64,000 nucleotides of DNA, from assembly GCA_017429985.1 (NCBI GenBank), contig JAFRNW010000013.1:39932-103931 (forward strand), in the 5' to 3' direction. How positions within the stretch are numbered: position 1 is the first letter of the stretch; every line of letters begins with the position of its first letter. This document shows, piece after piece, positions 8,195 to 15,589 of this stretch. Below the pieces are notes generated by a model. It was not told where the DNA came from and searched no databases. It was given only the letters and a program-made list of their open reading frames with translations. Origin of the DNA: Clostridia bacterium (GTDB taxonomy: Bacteria; Bacillota; Clostridia; Christensenellales; CAG-138). Both the position numbers and the translations under genes were made by a program.

Positions 8195-10768
8195 ATGGAT
8201 TTTATCAATTCTGACACGTTGATCGCCGTGGACGGAAACAGTCTGATGCACCGTGCGTTTTATGCGCTGCCGGATATGCGCGCATCGGATGGAACGCCGA
8301 CCGGCGCGATCCACGGCTTTTTCAGCATGCTTCTTCCGCTGCTGGCGCAGCGTCCCGGCTATGCCGCGGTCGCATTTGATATGCACGGGCCGACATTCCG
8401 TCACGAACAATACGCAGAATACAAGGCAGGAAGGAAGGAAACGCCTACCGAATTGCGGGCTCAGTTTCCTCTGCTCAAGGAGATTCTGCGTGAAATGCGG
8501 ATCGCCGTCTGTGAGACGCCCCGCTTTGAGGCGGACGATATCATCGGAACGCTGTCTAGGAAGGGAATGGAGCACGGGATCAGAACGCTGATCGTGACAG
8601 GCGACAGGGATTCCTTTCAGCTTGTCAATGATTCGGTGCATGTCCTGTTTACAAAAAAGGGAATCACGGAAACGGACGAGTACACGCCGGGGCTGCTGAT
8701 GGAACGGTTCGGACTGACTCCGGACAGGATGCGCGATCTGAAGGCGCTGATGGGGGACAGTTCCGACCACATTCCGGGCATTCCCGGGATCGGGGAAAAA
8801 ACGGCGCTTTCCCTTCTTGCAAAGTACGGTTCGCTTGACGGCGTCCTGCAGCATAAGGATGAGATCGCGGGAAAACTCGGGGAAAAAGTGAGAGACAACA
8901 CTGAACTTGCGAAGCTTTCCTACTGGCTCGGGACGATCGATACGGACGCGCCGGTCGAGATGGATCTGGGAGACTGCGCGTTCGATCCGGATGCATTGTC
9001 AAACGGGCGCGCGACGCTTCTCAAGCTTGGAATGCGGGCGGTTGCGTCAAAGCTTCCGGAATCGGAACAGGCAGAAAAGGAAGAACCGGTTTCCACCGAA
9101 ACGATCGAGATCACGTCAACAGACGGGCTGAAGTCGGTCGCCGAGGCGGGGAGCAGCGGTCCCGTGCTTGCGCTGTCTTTCGGAAATGAGATCTCCTTCT
9201 CATTTGAACAGAACAGGACCTACGTCGTGCGCGGGGGGAATACATTATTCGACGAGCCGATTACCGAAACGGACGTGCTGACCGCGTTTCAGCGTTTTCT
9301 CGAAGACGGCAAGAAGAGACTGATCGTCTTTGACTACAAGAAACTGTTCCGGACCGCAGCGTCCTGCGGGATCACGCTGAATAACGCGATCCACGACATC
9401 ATGATCGCGGATTATCTTCTGAATTCCATCAAACCCGCTCCGGCGTTCGACCATGTGGTGAATGACTTTTACGGAATCAGTTCCGATCTCGCAGGCTATA
9501 TGCACCCCGTATTCGAGGTGCAGTCGAAGCAAATGCATGGGGAGGGAATGGATTCTCTGTATGAAAACATCGAGCTGCCGCTCTCGCGCATCCTTGCCGC
9601 GATGGAGGAAACAGGCTTCTGCGTCGATGATCAGACGCTGAAGGAACTGGACGCGCAGTTCTCGGCCAGAATCGACGAGGTACGCGGGGGGATCTACGAC
9701 AAAGCGGGGGAGGAATTCAATATCCTGTCCCCGAAGCAGCTTGGCATTATCCTGTTTGAAAAGCTGAATCTGCCCAACGCGAAAAAAACAAAGACCGGAT
9801 ATTCCACGGACGCCGACACGCTGGACCGGATCCGGTCATATCATCCGATCGTTCCCCTTATCCTGGAATACAGAAACGTTACCAAGCTGAAGAGCACGTA
9901 CATCGATGGCCTGCTGAACGCGAGGAATCCGTCCGACGGACGCGTCAGATCCAGATTCAACCAGTGCCTGACCGCGACCGGAAGGATCTCCAGTTCCGAA
10001 CCCAACCTACAGAACATTCCGGTCCGTACGGAACTGGGAAGAGAGATCAGGAAGGCTTTCGTTGCGAGTGAAGGATGTGTCCTGGTAGACGCGGACTATT
10101 CACAGATCGAGCTGCGGATTCTTGCCCACCTGAGCGGTGACGCGAGGATGATCGATGCTTTCCGCCAGGGGAACGACATCCACAGGCAGACCGCCAGCGA
10201 AGTCTTCGAGGTACCGTTCGATCAGGTCACGGACGAAATGAGGCGCGCCGCAAAAGCCGTGAATTTCGGAATCGTGTACGGCATCAGCGACTTCGGCCTT
10301 TCGAACAATCTGGAGATCCCCGTAGGCAGGGCGAGGGATTACATCAGGATGTACTTTGAACGCTATCCTTCCGTCAATTCTTTCCTGCATGAGTGCGTCC
10401 GCGCTGGCAGAGAGAAGGGATATGCCGTCACGATGTACGGAAGGCGCAGGCTTCTTCCGGAACTGAAAAGCAACAATTACAACACCCGCTCCTTCGGCGA
10501 GCGCGTCGCAATGAACATGCCGATTCAGGGGAGTGCCGCGGACATCATAAAAGTCGCGATGATACGGGTCGACGAGAAACTCAGAGAGAACGGCCTGAAG
10601 TCCAAGCTGATTCTCCAGGTGCACGACGAACTGATCGTTGACGCGCTTCATGAGGAACAGGAAAAGGTGTGCGCGCTTGTCAGGGAGGCAATGGAAAATG
10701 CCGCCGTCCTTTCGGTCCCGCTGACGGTTGAAATGAAGACGGGTAACAGCTGGTATGAGACGAAGTAG
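8195..10768 (+). CDS. polA: DNA polymerase I
   Basis: This 857-aa family A polymerase works in Okazaki fragment maturation and repair. The N-terminal 5'-3' exonuclease domain (about 1-285) keeps its acidic motifs (AVDGNSLMHRAFYALP, EADDIIGTLS, TGDRDSFQLV). The polymerase domain shows motif A DADYSQIELRILAHLSGD, motif B RRAAKAVNFGIVYGIS and motif C LQVHDELIVD. The middle domain (about 300-440) lacks the DxE pair of an active 3'-5' exonuclease (it reads LALSFGNEIS), so proofreading is probably lost, as is common in Firmicute enzymes. It follows pdp closely and its 3' end overlaps coaE by 14 nt. Confidence 0.96.
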   Translation: MDFINSDTLIAVDGNSLMHRAFYALPDMRASDGTPTGAIHGFFSMLLPLLAQRPGYAAVAFDMHGPTFRHEQYAEYKAGRKETPTELRAQFPLLKEILREMRIAVCETPRFEADDIIGTLSRKGMEHGIRTLIVTGDRDSFQLVNDSVHVLFTKKGITETDEYTPGLLMERFGLTPDRMRDLKALMGDSSDHIPGIPGIGEKTALSLLAKYGSLDGVLQHKDEIAGKLGEKVRDNTELAKLSYWLGTIDTDAPVEMDLGDCAFDPDALSNGRATLLKLGMRAVASKLPESEQAEKEEPVSTETIEITSTDGLKSVAEAGSSGPVLALSFGNEISFSFEQNRTYVVRGGNTLFDEPITETDVLTAFQRFLEDGKKRLIVFDYKKLFRTAASCGITLNNAIHDIMIADYLLNSIKPAPAFDHVVNDFYGISSDLAGYMHPVFEVQSKQMHGEGMDSLYENIELPLSRILAAMEETGFCVDDQTLKELDAQFSARIDEVRGGIYDKAGEEFNILSPKQLGIILFEKLNLPNAKKTKTGYSTDADTLDRIRSYHPIVPLILEYRNVTKLKSTYIDGLLNARNPSDGRVRSRFNQCLTATGRISSSEPNLQNIPVRTELGREIRKAFVASEGCVLVDADYSQIELRILAHLSGDARMIDAFRQGNDIHRQTASEVFEVPFDQVTDEMRRAAKAVNFGIVYGISDFGLSNNLEIPVGRARDYIRMYFERYPSVNSFLHECVRAGREKGYAVTMYGRRRLLPELKSNNYNTRSFGERVAMNMPIQGSAADIIKVAMIRVDEKLRENGLKSKLILQVHDELIVDALHEEQEKVCALVREAMENAAVLSVPLTVEMKTGNSWYETK

Positions 10769-11378
10769 AAAGAAAAACAGTTTCGGCCTGACAGGCGGGA
10801 TCGGCGCGGGAAAGACGACGGTCGCCGAAAGGCTCAGACAGCTTGGCGCAATTGTTCTGGACGCGGATGACATCGCAAGAAGCGCGCTTGATCCCGGGAC
10901 GGAATGCTATGAAAAAACGATCAGGCATTTCGGCGAGTCCATTCTGGGCCAGGACGGACGGATCAACAGATCCGAGCTGGCGAAGATCGTCTTCTCAAGC
11001 GAAGAAGAGCGCCAGATACTGAACGGCATGATCCATCCGTACGTGCTGGACGTCATGTTCCGGTCCCGTGACGAAGCAGTCGCAAAGGATCCGGGATCCG
11101 TGGTTGTCTTTGACATTCCGCTTCTGATCGAATGCGGCGCTTACAGAAGAATGAACAAGATTATCGTCGTCGTTTCAGATGACGCGATCAGGATCCGGAG
11201 GGTCATGGAAAGAAGCAATCTGTCCGAAGAGCAGGTTCTCGCAAGAATGGAGCGCCAGATCACGCAGGAAAAGCAGATGCGGCACGCGGATTTTCTGATT
11301 GAGAACAATCTCGGGCTGAAGGAATTGTATTCGCAGACGGATTCCGTATTTGAGCAACTCAGGGAGCTGGTCCGTTGA
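10755..11378 (+). CDS. coaE: Dephospho-CoA kinase
   Basis: This 207-aa kinase phosphorylates the 3'-hydroxyl of dephospho-CoA in the last step of coenzyme A synthesis. The P-loop GGIGAGKTT lies at residues 14-22, followed by the DADDIARSAL substrate motif and VVFDIPLLIE. The gene starts inside the end of polA, a common arrangement in Firmicutes (polA-coaE). The N-terminus (MRRSRKKNS) is slightly longer and more basic than usual before the P-loop strand. The stop codon overlaps the TTG start of the next gene. No oddities otherwise. Confidence 0.94.
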   Translation: MRRSRKKNSFGLTGGIGAGKTTVAERLRQLGAIVLDADDIARSALDPGTECYEKTIRHFGESILGQDGRINRSELAKIVFSSEEERQILNGMIHPYVLDVMFRSRDEAVAKDPGSVVVFDIPLLIECGAYRRMNKIIVVVSDDAIRIRRVMERSNLSEEQVLARMERQITQEKQMRHADFLIENNLGLKELYSQTDSVFEQLRELVR

Positions 11379-11977
11379 AAAAAGCAAACGTCATCCTCAT
11401 CATCGTTATCGCGGTTTTGATCGCCGCTTTCCTGACGGTCTTTATCGCGGACCGGATCTCGCTGAAAAAAGCGTATGAACGGTATCCGACGGCATATCTG
11501 AACGAGATCAGGACGGTTTCGGATGAGTTTGATCTGAATCCGTATTATGTCCTGTCCATTATCCGGTGCGAGAGCAACTTTGATCCGGAAGCGCTGAGCC
11601 GGAAAGGGGCGGCCGGACTCATGCAGATCATGCCGAATACCGGTGAATGGATCGCGCACAAACTGGGAATGGATGATGTTTATTCGCAGGACCTGCTTTA
11701 TGATCCTGTGACGAATATCCGGATGGGCTGCTGGTATCTCAGGTTTATCAGGGGAAGGGTAGGCGACGACCCGGGAACGGTTGCGGCGGCATACAATGCG
11801 GGACACGGGACCGTACAGGGATGGCTTGCAGACCCCCAGTATTCTGAAGACGGATCCACGCTGAAGAGCATTCCGTATCCGGAAACGGAACGGTACGTCA
11901 ATCATGTGAATGAGGCGTTTGCACAGTACCAGAAACTGTATCCTGACTGCTTCGATGCGGAGTCTGTTGAAGACTGA
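11375..11977 (+). CDS. Membrane-anchored SLT-family lytic transglycosylase
   Basis: This 200-aa protein has an N-terminal membrane anchor (residues 4-25) followed by a goose-lysozyme/SLT domain. The catalytic Glu66 is in RCESNF, with the family motifs GAAGLMQIMP and AAYNAGHGTV following. It would cut peptidoglycan glycan strands outside the membrane. The start is TTG at 11375 with AGGGAG 8 nt upstream, and it overlaps the coaE stop by 4 nt. This polA-coaE-SLT order is seen in other Clostridia. The short acidic C-terminus (DCFDAESVED) shows no further domain. Confidence 0.92.
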   Translation: MKKANVILIIVIAVLIAAFLTVFIADRISLKKAYERYPTAYLNEIRTVSDEFDLNPYYVLSIIRCESNFDPEALSRKGAAGLMQIMPNTGEWIAHKLGMDDVYSQDLLYDPVTNIRMGCWYLRFIRGRVGDDPGTVAAAYNAGHGTVQGWLADPQYSEDGSTLKSIPYPETERYVNHVNEAFAQYQKLYPDCFDAESVED

Positions 11978-11996
11978 ATTTATTGCGTGTTATACT
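11967..11996 (+). promoter_or_regulatory. Promoter for lspA
   Basis: TTGAAG (11967-11972), 18-nt spacer, TATACT (11991-11996). It overlaps the end of the transglycosylase gene and lies just upstream of the GGGAGG ribosome site of lspA. Confidence 0.5.
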
Positions 11997-12023
11997 GATT
12001 CAAATTTTTGGGAGGACGGATCA

Positions 12024-12530
12024 TTGCTGGATTTGTTCCTGTTTGTTCTGATCGTCATAGTTGACCAGATAACGAAGTATCTTACGGAACTGTATATTCC
12101 GTTTCAATCATCCGTACCGGTGTGGAAGGATGTTCTTGAGCTGGCAAATGTTCATAACACGGGTGCTGCTTGGGGAATGTTTGCGGGCGGAAGATGGATT
12201 TTTATCATTCTGACACTGGTTGTCTGCGCATTCATCGTATACTTCCTCCGGAAGGAAAAGCGGCGGCTGAGCAAGCTTGCACGGTATGCGCTTGTTCTGA
12301 TCGTCGCGGGCGCTGTCGGCAATCTGATCGACAGAACTTTCCTCGGCTATGTGCGCGATATGATCAGCGTGGTCCTGATCCACTTTCCGGTGTTCAACGT
12401 GGCAGACAGCAGCGTCACGATCGGCGCTGCGCTTCTGATCATTGATACGATCAGAAATGACGAGAATTCTTTCTTCCGGCTGCTCGGGCTGGATGAAAAA
12501 AAGAACGATGGGAAACCCGATGAAGAATGA
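12024..12530 (+). CDS. lspA: Lipoprotein signal peptidase (signal peptidase II)
   Basis: This 168-aa integral membrane aspartyl protease removes signal peptides from diacylglyceryl-modified prolipoproteins. Conserved elements are VDQITKYL at the first membrane helix, NTGAAWGMF, GAVGNLIDR with a catalytic Asp near residue 103, and FNVADSSVT with the second Asp near residue 126. Four membrane helices are visible. The start is TTG at 12024, with GGGAGG 8 nt upstream; an in-frame upstream extension would overlap the previous gene and carries no ribosome site. The 3' end overlaps the pseudouridine synthase gene. Substrates in this window include three or more lipoproteins. Confidence 0.93.
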   Translation: MLDLFLFVLIVIVDQITKYLTELYIPFQSSVPVWKDVLELANVHNTGAAWGMFAGGRWIFIILTLVVCAFIVYFLRKEKRRLSKLARYALVLIVAGAVGNLIDRTFLGYVRDMISVVLIHFPVFNVADSSVTIGAALLIIDTIRNDENSFFRLLGLDEKKNDGKPDEE

Positions 12531-13449
12531 GATAATAGCCGACGATTCCGAAGAGCGTATCGATCTGTTCCTTGCGGACTGTACAGGTCTCTCCAGAAAC
12601 AGGATCCAGTCTCTGATCAAGGACGGTTATATTACAGCCGGGCAGAATCGGATCAAGCCGAATTACAGGATCCGGGAGGGGGAAGTCATTGAGATCATCA
12701 ATCCCGAACCGGAAGAGTACCCGGTTGCGCCGGAAAACATCCTGATCGATATCATTTACGAGGATCCGGGGCTCTGCGTTGTAAACAAACCGCAGGGAAT
12801 GGTCGTGCATCCGGCCCCGGGAAATGAGTCGGGAACGCTCGTGAATGCGCTGCTGTACCATGTTCAGGATCTTTCTTCGATCGGAGGCGTCAAGCGGCCC
12901 GGCATCGTGCACCGGATCGATAAGATGACGTCCGGTCTCCTTGTGATCGCGAAAAATGATCACGTGCACCAGGCGCTTTCCGCTCAGTTCGCCGATCACA
13001 GCGCGGGAAGGGAATACATCGCGCTTGTGAACGGGAATCTGAAAGAGGATGCGGGGACGATCGATCTTCCAATCGGCAGGCATCCGGCGGACCGGAAGAA
13101 AATGGCAGTTACGAAAAACGGGAAAAATGCGGTCACGCACTGGACTGTTCTCGAACGGTTCGGGACGCATACGCTTCTGCATATTACGCTGGAAACCGGT
13201 CGGACGCATCAGATCCGGGTCCATATGGCATATATCAAACACCCGGTTGCAGGGGATTCCGTTTACAGCAACGGTGAAAACAAACTCGGACTGTGCGGAC
13301 AGGCGCTTCACGGTTTTGCTCTGCATTTCTTTAATCCGACGGTTGAAAAGGACATGCGCTTTGAGGTTCCGATGCCGGAATACCTAATGACTGCCCTGAA
13401 ACGCCTCGGGTTCCAGGGAAACTGCGACGCGTTCATGCGGAAAGGCTGA
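12520..13449 (+). CDS. RluA/RluD-family pseudouridine synthase
   Basis: This protein of about 309 aa has an N-terminal S4 RNA-binding domain (RIDLFLADCTGLSRNRIQSLI, near residues 10-30) and an RluA-type catalytic domain. The catalytic Asp is in GIVHRIDKMTSGLL near residue 132, and ETGRTHQIRVHMAYI follows. It probably modifies uridines of 23S rRNA (RluD-like). I set the start at the ATG at 12520, overlapping lspA by 11 nt; the ATG at 12508 would add four residues. The lspA-rluD order is widespread in Firmicutes. The exact target uridine cannot be read from sequence. Confidence 0.9.
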   Translation: MKNEIIADDSEERIDLFLADCTGLSRNRIQSLIKDGYITAGQNRIKPNYRIREGEVIEIINPEPEEYPVAPENILIDIIYEDPGLCVVNKPQGMVVHPAPGNESGTLVNALLYHVQDLSSIGGVKRPGIVHRIDKMTSGLLVIAKNDHVHQALSAQFADHSAGREYIALVNGNLKEDAGTIDLPIGRHPADRKKMAVTKNGKNAVTHWTVLERFGTHTLLHITLETGRTHQIRVHMAYIKHPVAGDSVYSNGENKLGLCGQALHGFALHFFNPTVEKDMRFEVPMPEYLMTALKRLGFQGNCDAFMRKG

Positions 13450-13450
13450 A

Positions 13451-15292
13451 ATGATGCGGCGGGTATTTCGGTTCTTTCCTTTCATCTGCATACTTCTGAT
13501 GCTGGGATGCAGCGTCAGCAAGAATGATACCCCTGCAACGGCTACCGGTCTGCCCAGTCCGTCCCCGGAAGCGGTTGTTCTGGCTACCGGCCGCCCGTCC
13601 ACGCCGGAGCCGCCTGCTCCGACACCAGAGCCGACACCTCCCCCCGAGGAGGTGCTCCGTCAGATCGAGGAGCTGGACAGGATCGATCGTGATACCGCTG
13701 TCCTCTATGCCGGTTCGGACAGATTTCTTCTGCATCAGTTCTTTCATGATCCTAAAGCCAGCGGCGCAAGTCTGGACGGACCGTTCCGGTTCGAAGACGC
13801 ATTCCGGGAATCTTTTCTTGCTGAGGCGGATGCTCTCGCGGATGATCTTCATCAGCTGGACAGAGAGGTTCTGGGGTCATCCAAGACGATCGTCTACGAT
13901 ACGCTGGACCGTTTTCTTTCCTTAGCTTCCGAAGCATTTGACAATCCGTATATCCTTGATCCGCTGTTGGACAGCGGTTTTCTGCTTTCGCTTCCCGAAA
14001 ACCTTTCCCTGTATCAGATCGAGAATGAAGAAGACATGCTGTTCCTGATTGATACGATTCAGAATCTGCCTTCCTGCGTGGACGGAGTTATTTCGGCAGA
14101 AAACGAAAGGATTTCAAAGGGTTTTCCGAGAAGCGAAACAAGGCTGGCTGCCGCACAGGACTGGTGTGAAGAGATCATCGGTGAAAAAGGCAATGCAATC
14201 GCAAAAGCGATCAAAGAGAATATCAATAAAGCGGACGGGATCAGCAGAAAGCAGAAGAAAAGCTACACCGATCAGATTCCCTCCCTGCTGAAAGAACATC
14301 TGATCCCTTCCGTCACGACACTTAGAGACAGTATCGCCGCCTGGAAAAATCAATCCCGCAGCAGTTCCGCAGGAGCAGCGGAGGACAGCAGAAAGTATTA
14401 CGGGGCGTATCTTTCCTGGATCACCCAGTCTGAGATGCCTCCGGAAGAGATCGTGCGCCTGCTTGAAACAGCAGCGGACGATCTGCTCTGGACCCTTTCC
14501 GGATCGGACACCGCGAAGGAAGCGGCGTTTCGGGGAAGCAGGATTTCAAGCAGCATCAGCACCCTGAAGCGGGTCGCAAAAGAAATGGCGGACGGTGTTC
14601 CGGAGAGCAATGTGAAACTTGTAAAGGTATCCGATAAAATCTCCGGCATCATGAGCAAACCGTATATTCTGAAACGTCCTTTTCTGGACGCAGACGAGAA
14701 GCAGTCCCTGTATTATTCGGAGGACGGGGGAAAAGAAGGGCTGTACCCGGAGATCGCGATGGTCTATTACCCCGGCGAGGCTTTGCTTGATTCGGTCGGC
14801 CGTGCGTCGGATCAGATCGGTGTCTTTCAGAAAGTTTATGACTATCCATGTTACAGGAAGGGCTGGGCGGTTTATGCTGCCGAGCAGGCGATCGTCAGAC
14901 AGAACATGTTCGATGTTTCAGATTCCCTGTATGCCTTCTCACAGGAACTGCTGTACGGGACAGTGATTCCTTCCCTAGCGGATATTCAGGTCAATTATTT
15001 CGGATATGGGAGAGACCAGCTGCAACAGTATTTCCATTCGTTATCCCTGGATCTGTCTTACGACGACGTTGCGTCTCTGTATGCTGAATCGGTTGACTGC
15101 CCCGGGAAACATCTGCCGGAGGGGTATGGATACGCGTTTTTCTGCGACACCATGAAACGGATGAGCTCCGTGCTTGGGGAGAGGTACCGGGACTCCGGTG
15201 TCCATGCCAGACTGCTGGGCCTCGGACCATGCGGATTTGATATCATCCGGGAAGTGATGGACGAATGGGCGGACGGACAGATTGCAGGATAG
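13451..15292 (+). CDS. DUF885-like lipoprotein, zinc motif apparently missing
   Basis: This 613-aa lipoprotein has a short signal peptide and lipobox LMLGC (Cys20), then a Pro/Thr/Glu-rich wall-spanning linker (about residues 40-68). The body resembles DUF885 predicted metallopeptidases: YYGAYLSWITQSEMPPEEI, then YYSEDGGKEGLYPEIAM near residue 421 and YRKGWAVYAAEQ near residue 470. In the family the zinc motif HExxPGH should lie between the last two; here that stretch reads YYPGEALLDSVGRAS and contains no His pair. I infer a catalytically inactive or altered member. It starts 1 nt after the pseudouridine synthase stop and ends directly at the -35 box of the valS T-box promoter. Confidence 0.75.
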   Translation: MMRRVFRFFPFICILLMLGCSVSKNDTPATATGLPSPSPEAVVLATGRPSTPEPPAPTPEPTPPPEEVLRQIEELDRIDRDTAVLYAGSDRFLLHQFFHDPKASGASLDGPFRFEDAFRESFLAEADALADDLHQLDREVLGSSKTIVYDTLDRFLSLASEAFDNPYILDPLLDSGFLLSLPENLSLYQIENEEDMLFLIDTIQNLPSCVDGVISAENERISKGFPRSETRLAAAQDWCEEIIGEKGNAIAKAIKENINKADGISRKQKKSYTDQIPSLLKEHLIPSVTTLRDSIAAWKNQSRSSSAGAAEDSRKYYGAYLSWITQSEMPPEEIVRLLETAADDLLWTLSGSDTAKEAAFRGSRISSSISTLKRVAKEMADGVPESNVKLVKVSDKISGIMSKPYILKRPFLDADEKQSLYYSEDGGKEGLYPEIAMVYYPGEALLDSVGRASDQIGVFQKVYDYPCYRKGWAVYAAEQAIVRQNMFDVSDSLYAFSQELLYGTVIPSLADIQVNYFGYGRDQLQQYFHSLSLDLSYDDVASLYAESVDCPGKHLPEGYGYAFFCDTMKRMSSVLGERYRDSGVHARLLGLGPCGFDIIREVMDEWADGQIAG

Positions 15293-15321
15293 TTGACAAG
15301 ACCTTCCGAATTGGCTATAAA
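15293..15321 (+). promoter_or_regulatory. Promoter of valS T-box transcript
   Basis: Consensus TTGACA (15293-15298), 17-nt spacer, TATAAA (15316-15321). The -35 begins on the base after the stop codon of the DUF885-like gene. Confidence 0.8.
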
Positions 15322-15327
15322 TAGTAA

Positions 15328-15575
15328 TAACTGCATATCGGTATTGAGAAAGAGGAGTACGCATTCCTGACTGTGCAGAGAGCGCATCGGCCGGTGAAAG
15401 ATGTGACAGTAGCATGCGGAAGGTCGCTTTTGAACCCGGAACATGAAGCCGTAGTGTTCCGCGTCTTTCCGCGTTAAGGATATTTGAGGTGAAACAGATC
15501 TGGGATCTGTTTAACAAAGGTGGTACCGCGAAGCTTACTTTCGTCCTTTGACAAAGTAGGCTTTTATTATTTCAA
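15328..15575 (+). promoter_or_regulatory. T-box riboswitch, valine (GUC specifier)
   Basis: A tRNA-sensing leader that controls valS by transcription antitermination. Visible parts are the stem I base with GAGAAAGAGGAGTACGC, a specifier region GGAAGGTCGC with GTC (Val) at 15423-15425, and the T-box sequence AAAGGTGGTACCGCG at 15516-15530 whose TGG bulge pairs with the tRNA CCA end. A terminator hairpin follows. Uncharged tRNA-Val would favour the antiterminator and valS expression. No tRNA-Val gene lies in this window. Confidence 0.93.
15531..15575 (+). terminator. T-box terminator hairpin
   Basis: AAGCTTACTTT pairs with AAAGTAGGCTT (one G-T pair) and is followed by TTATTATTT. This is the terminator that the T-box antiterminator competes with. 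Confidence 0.85.
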
Positions 15576-15589
15576 GAGGTGGTTGAGTT

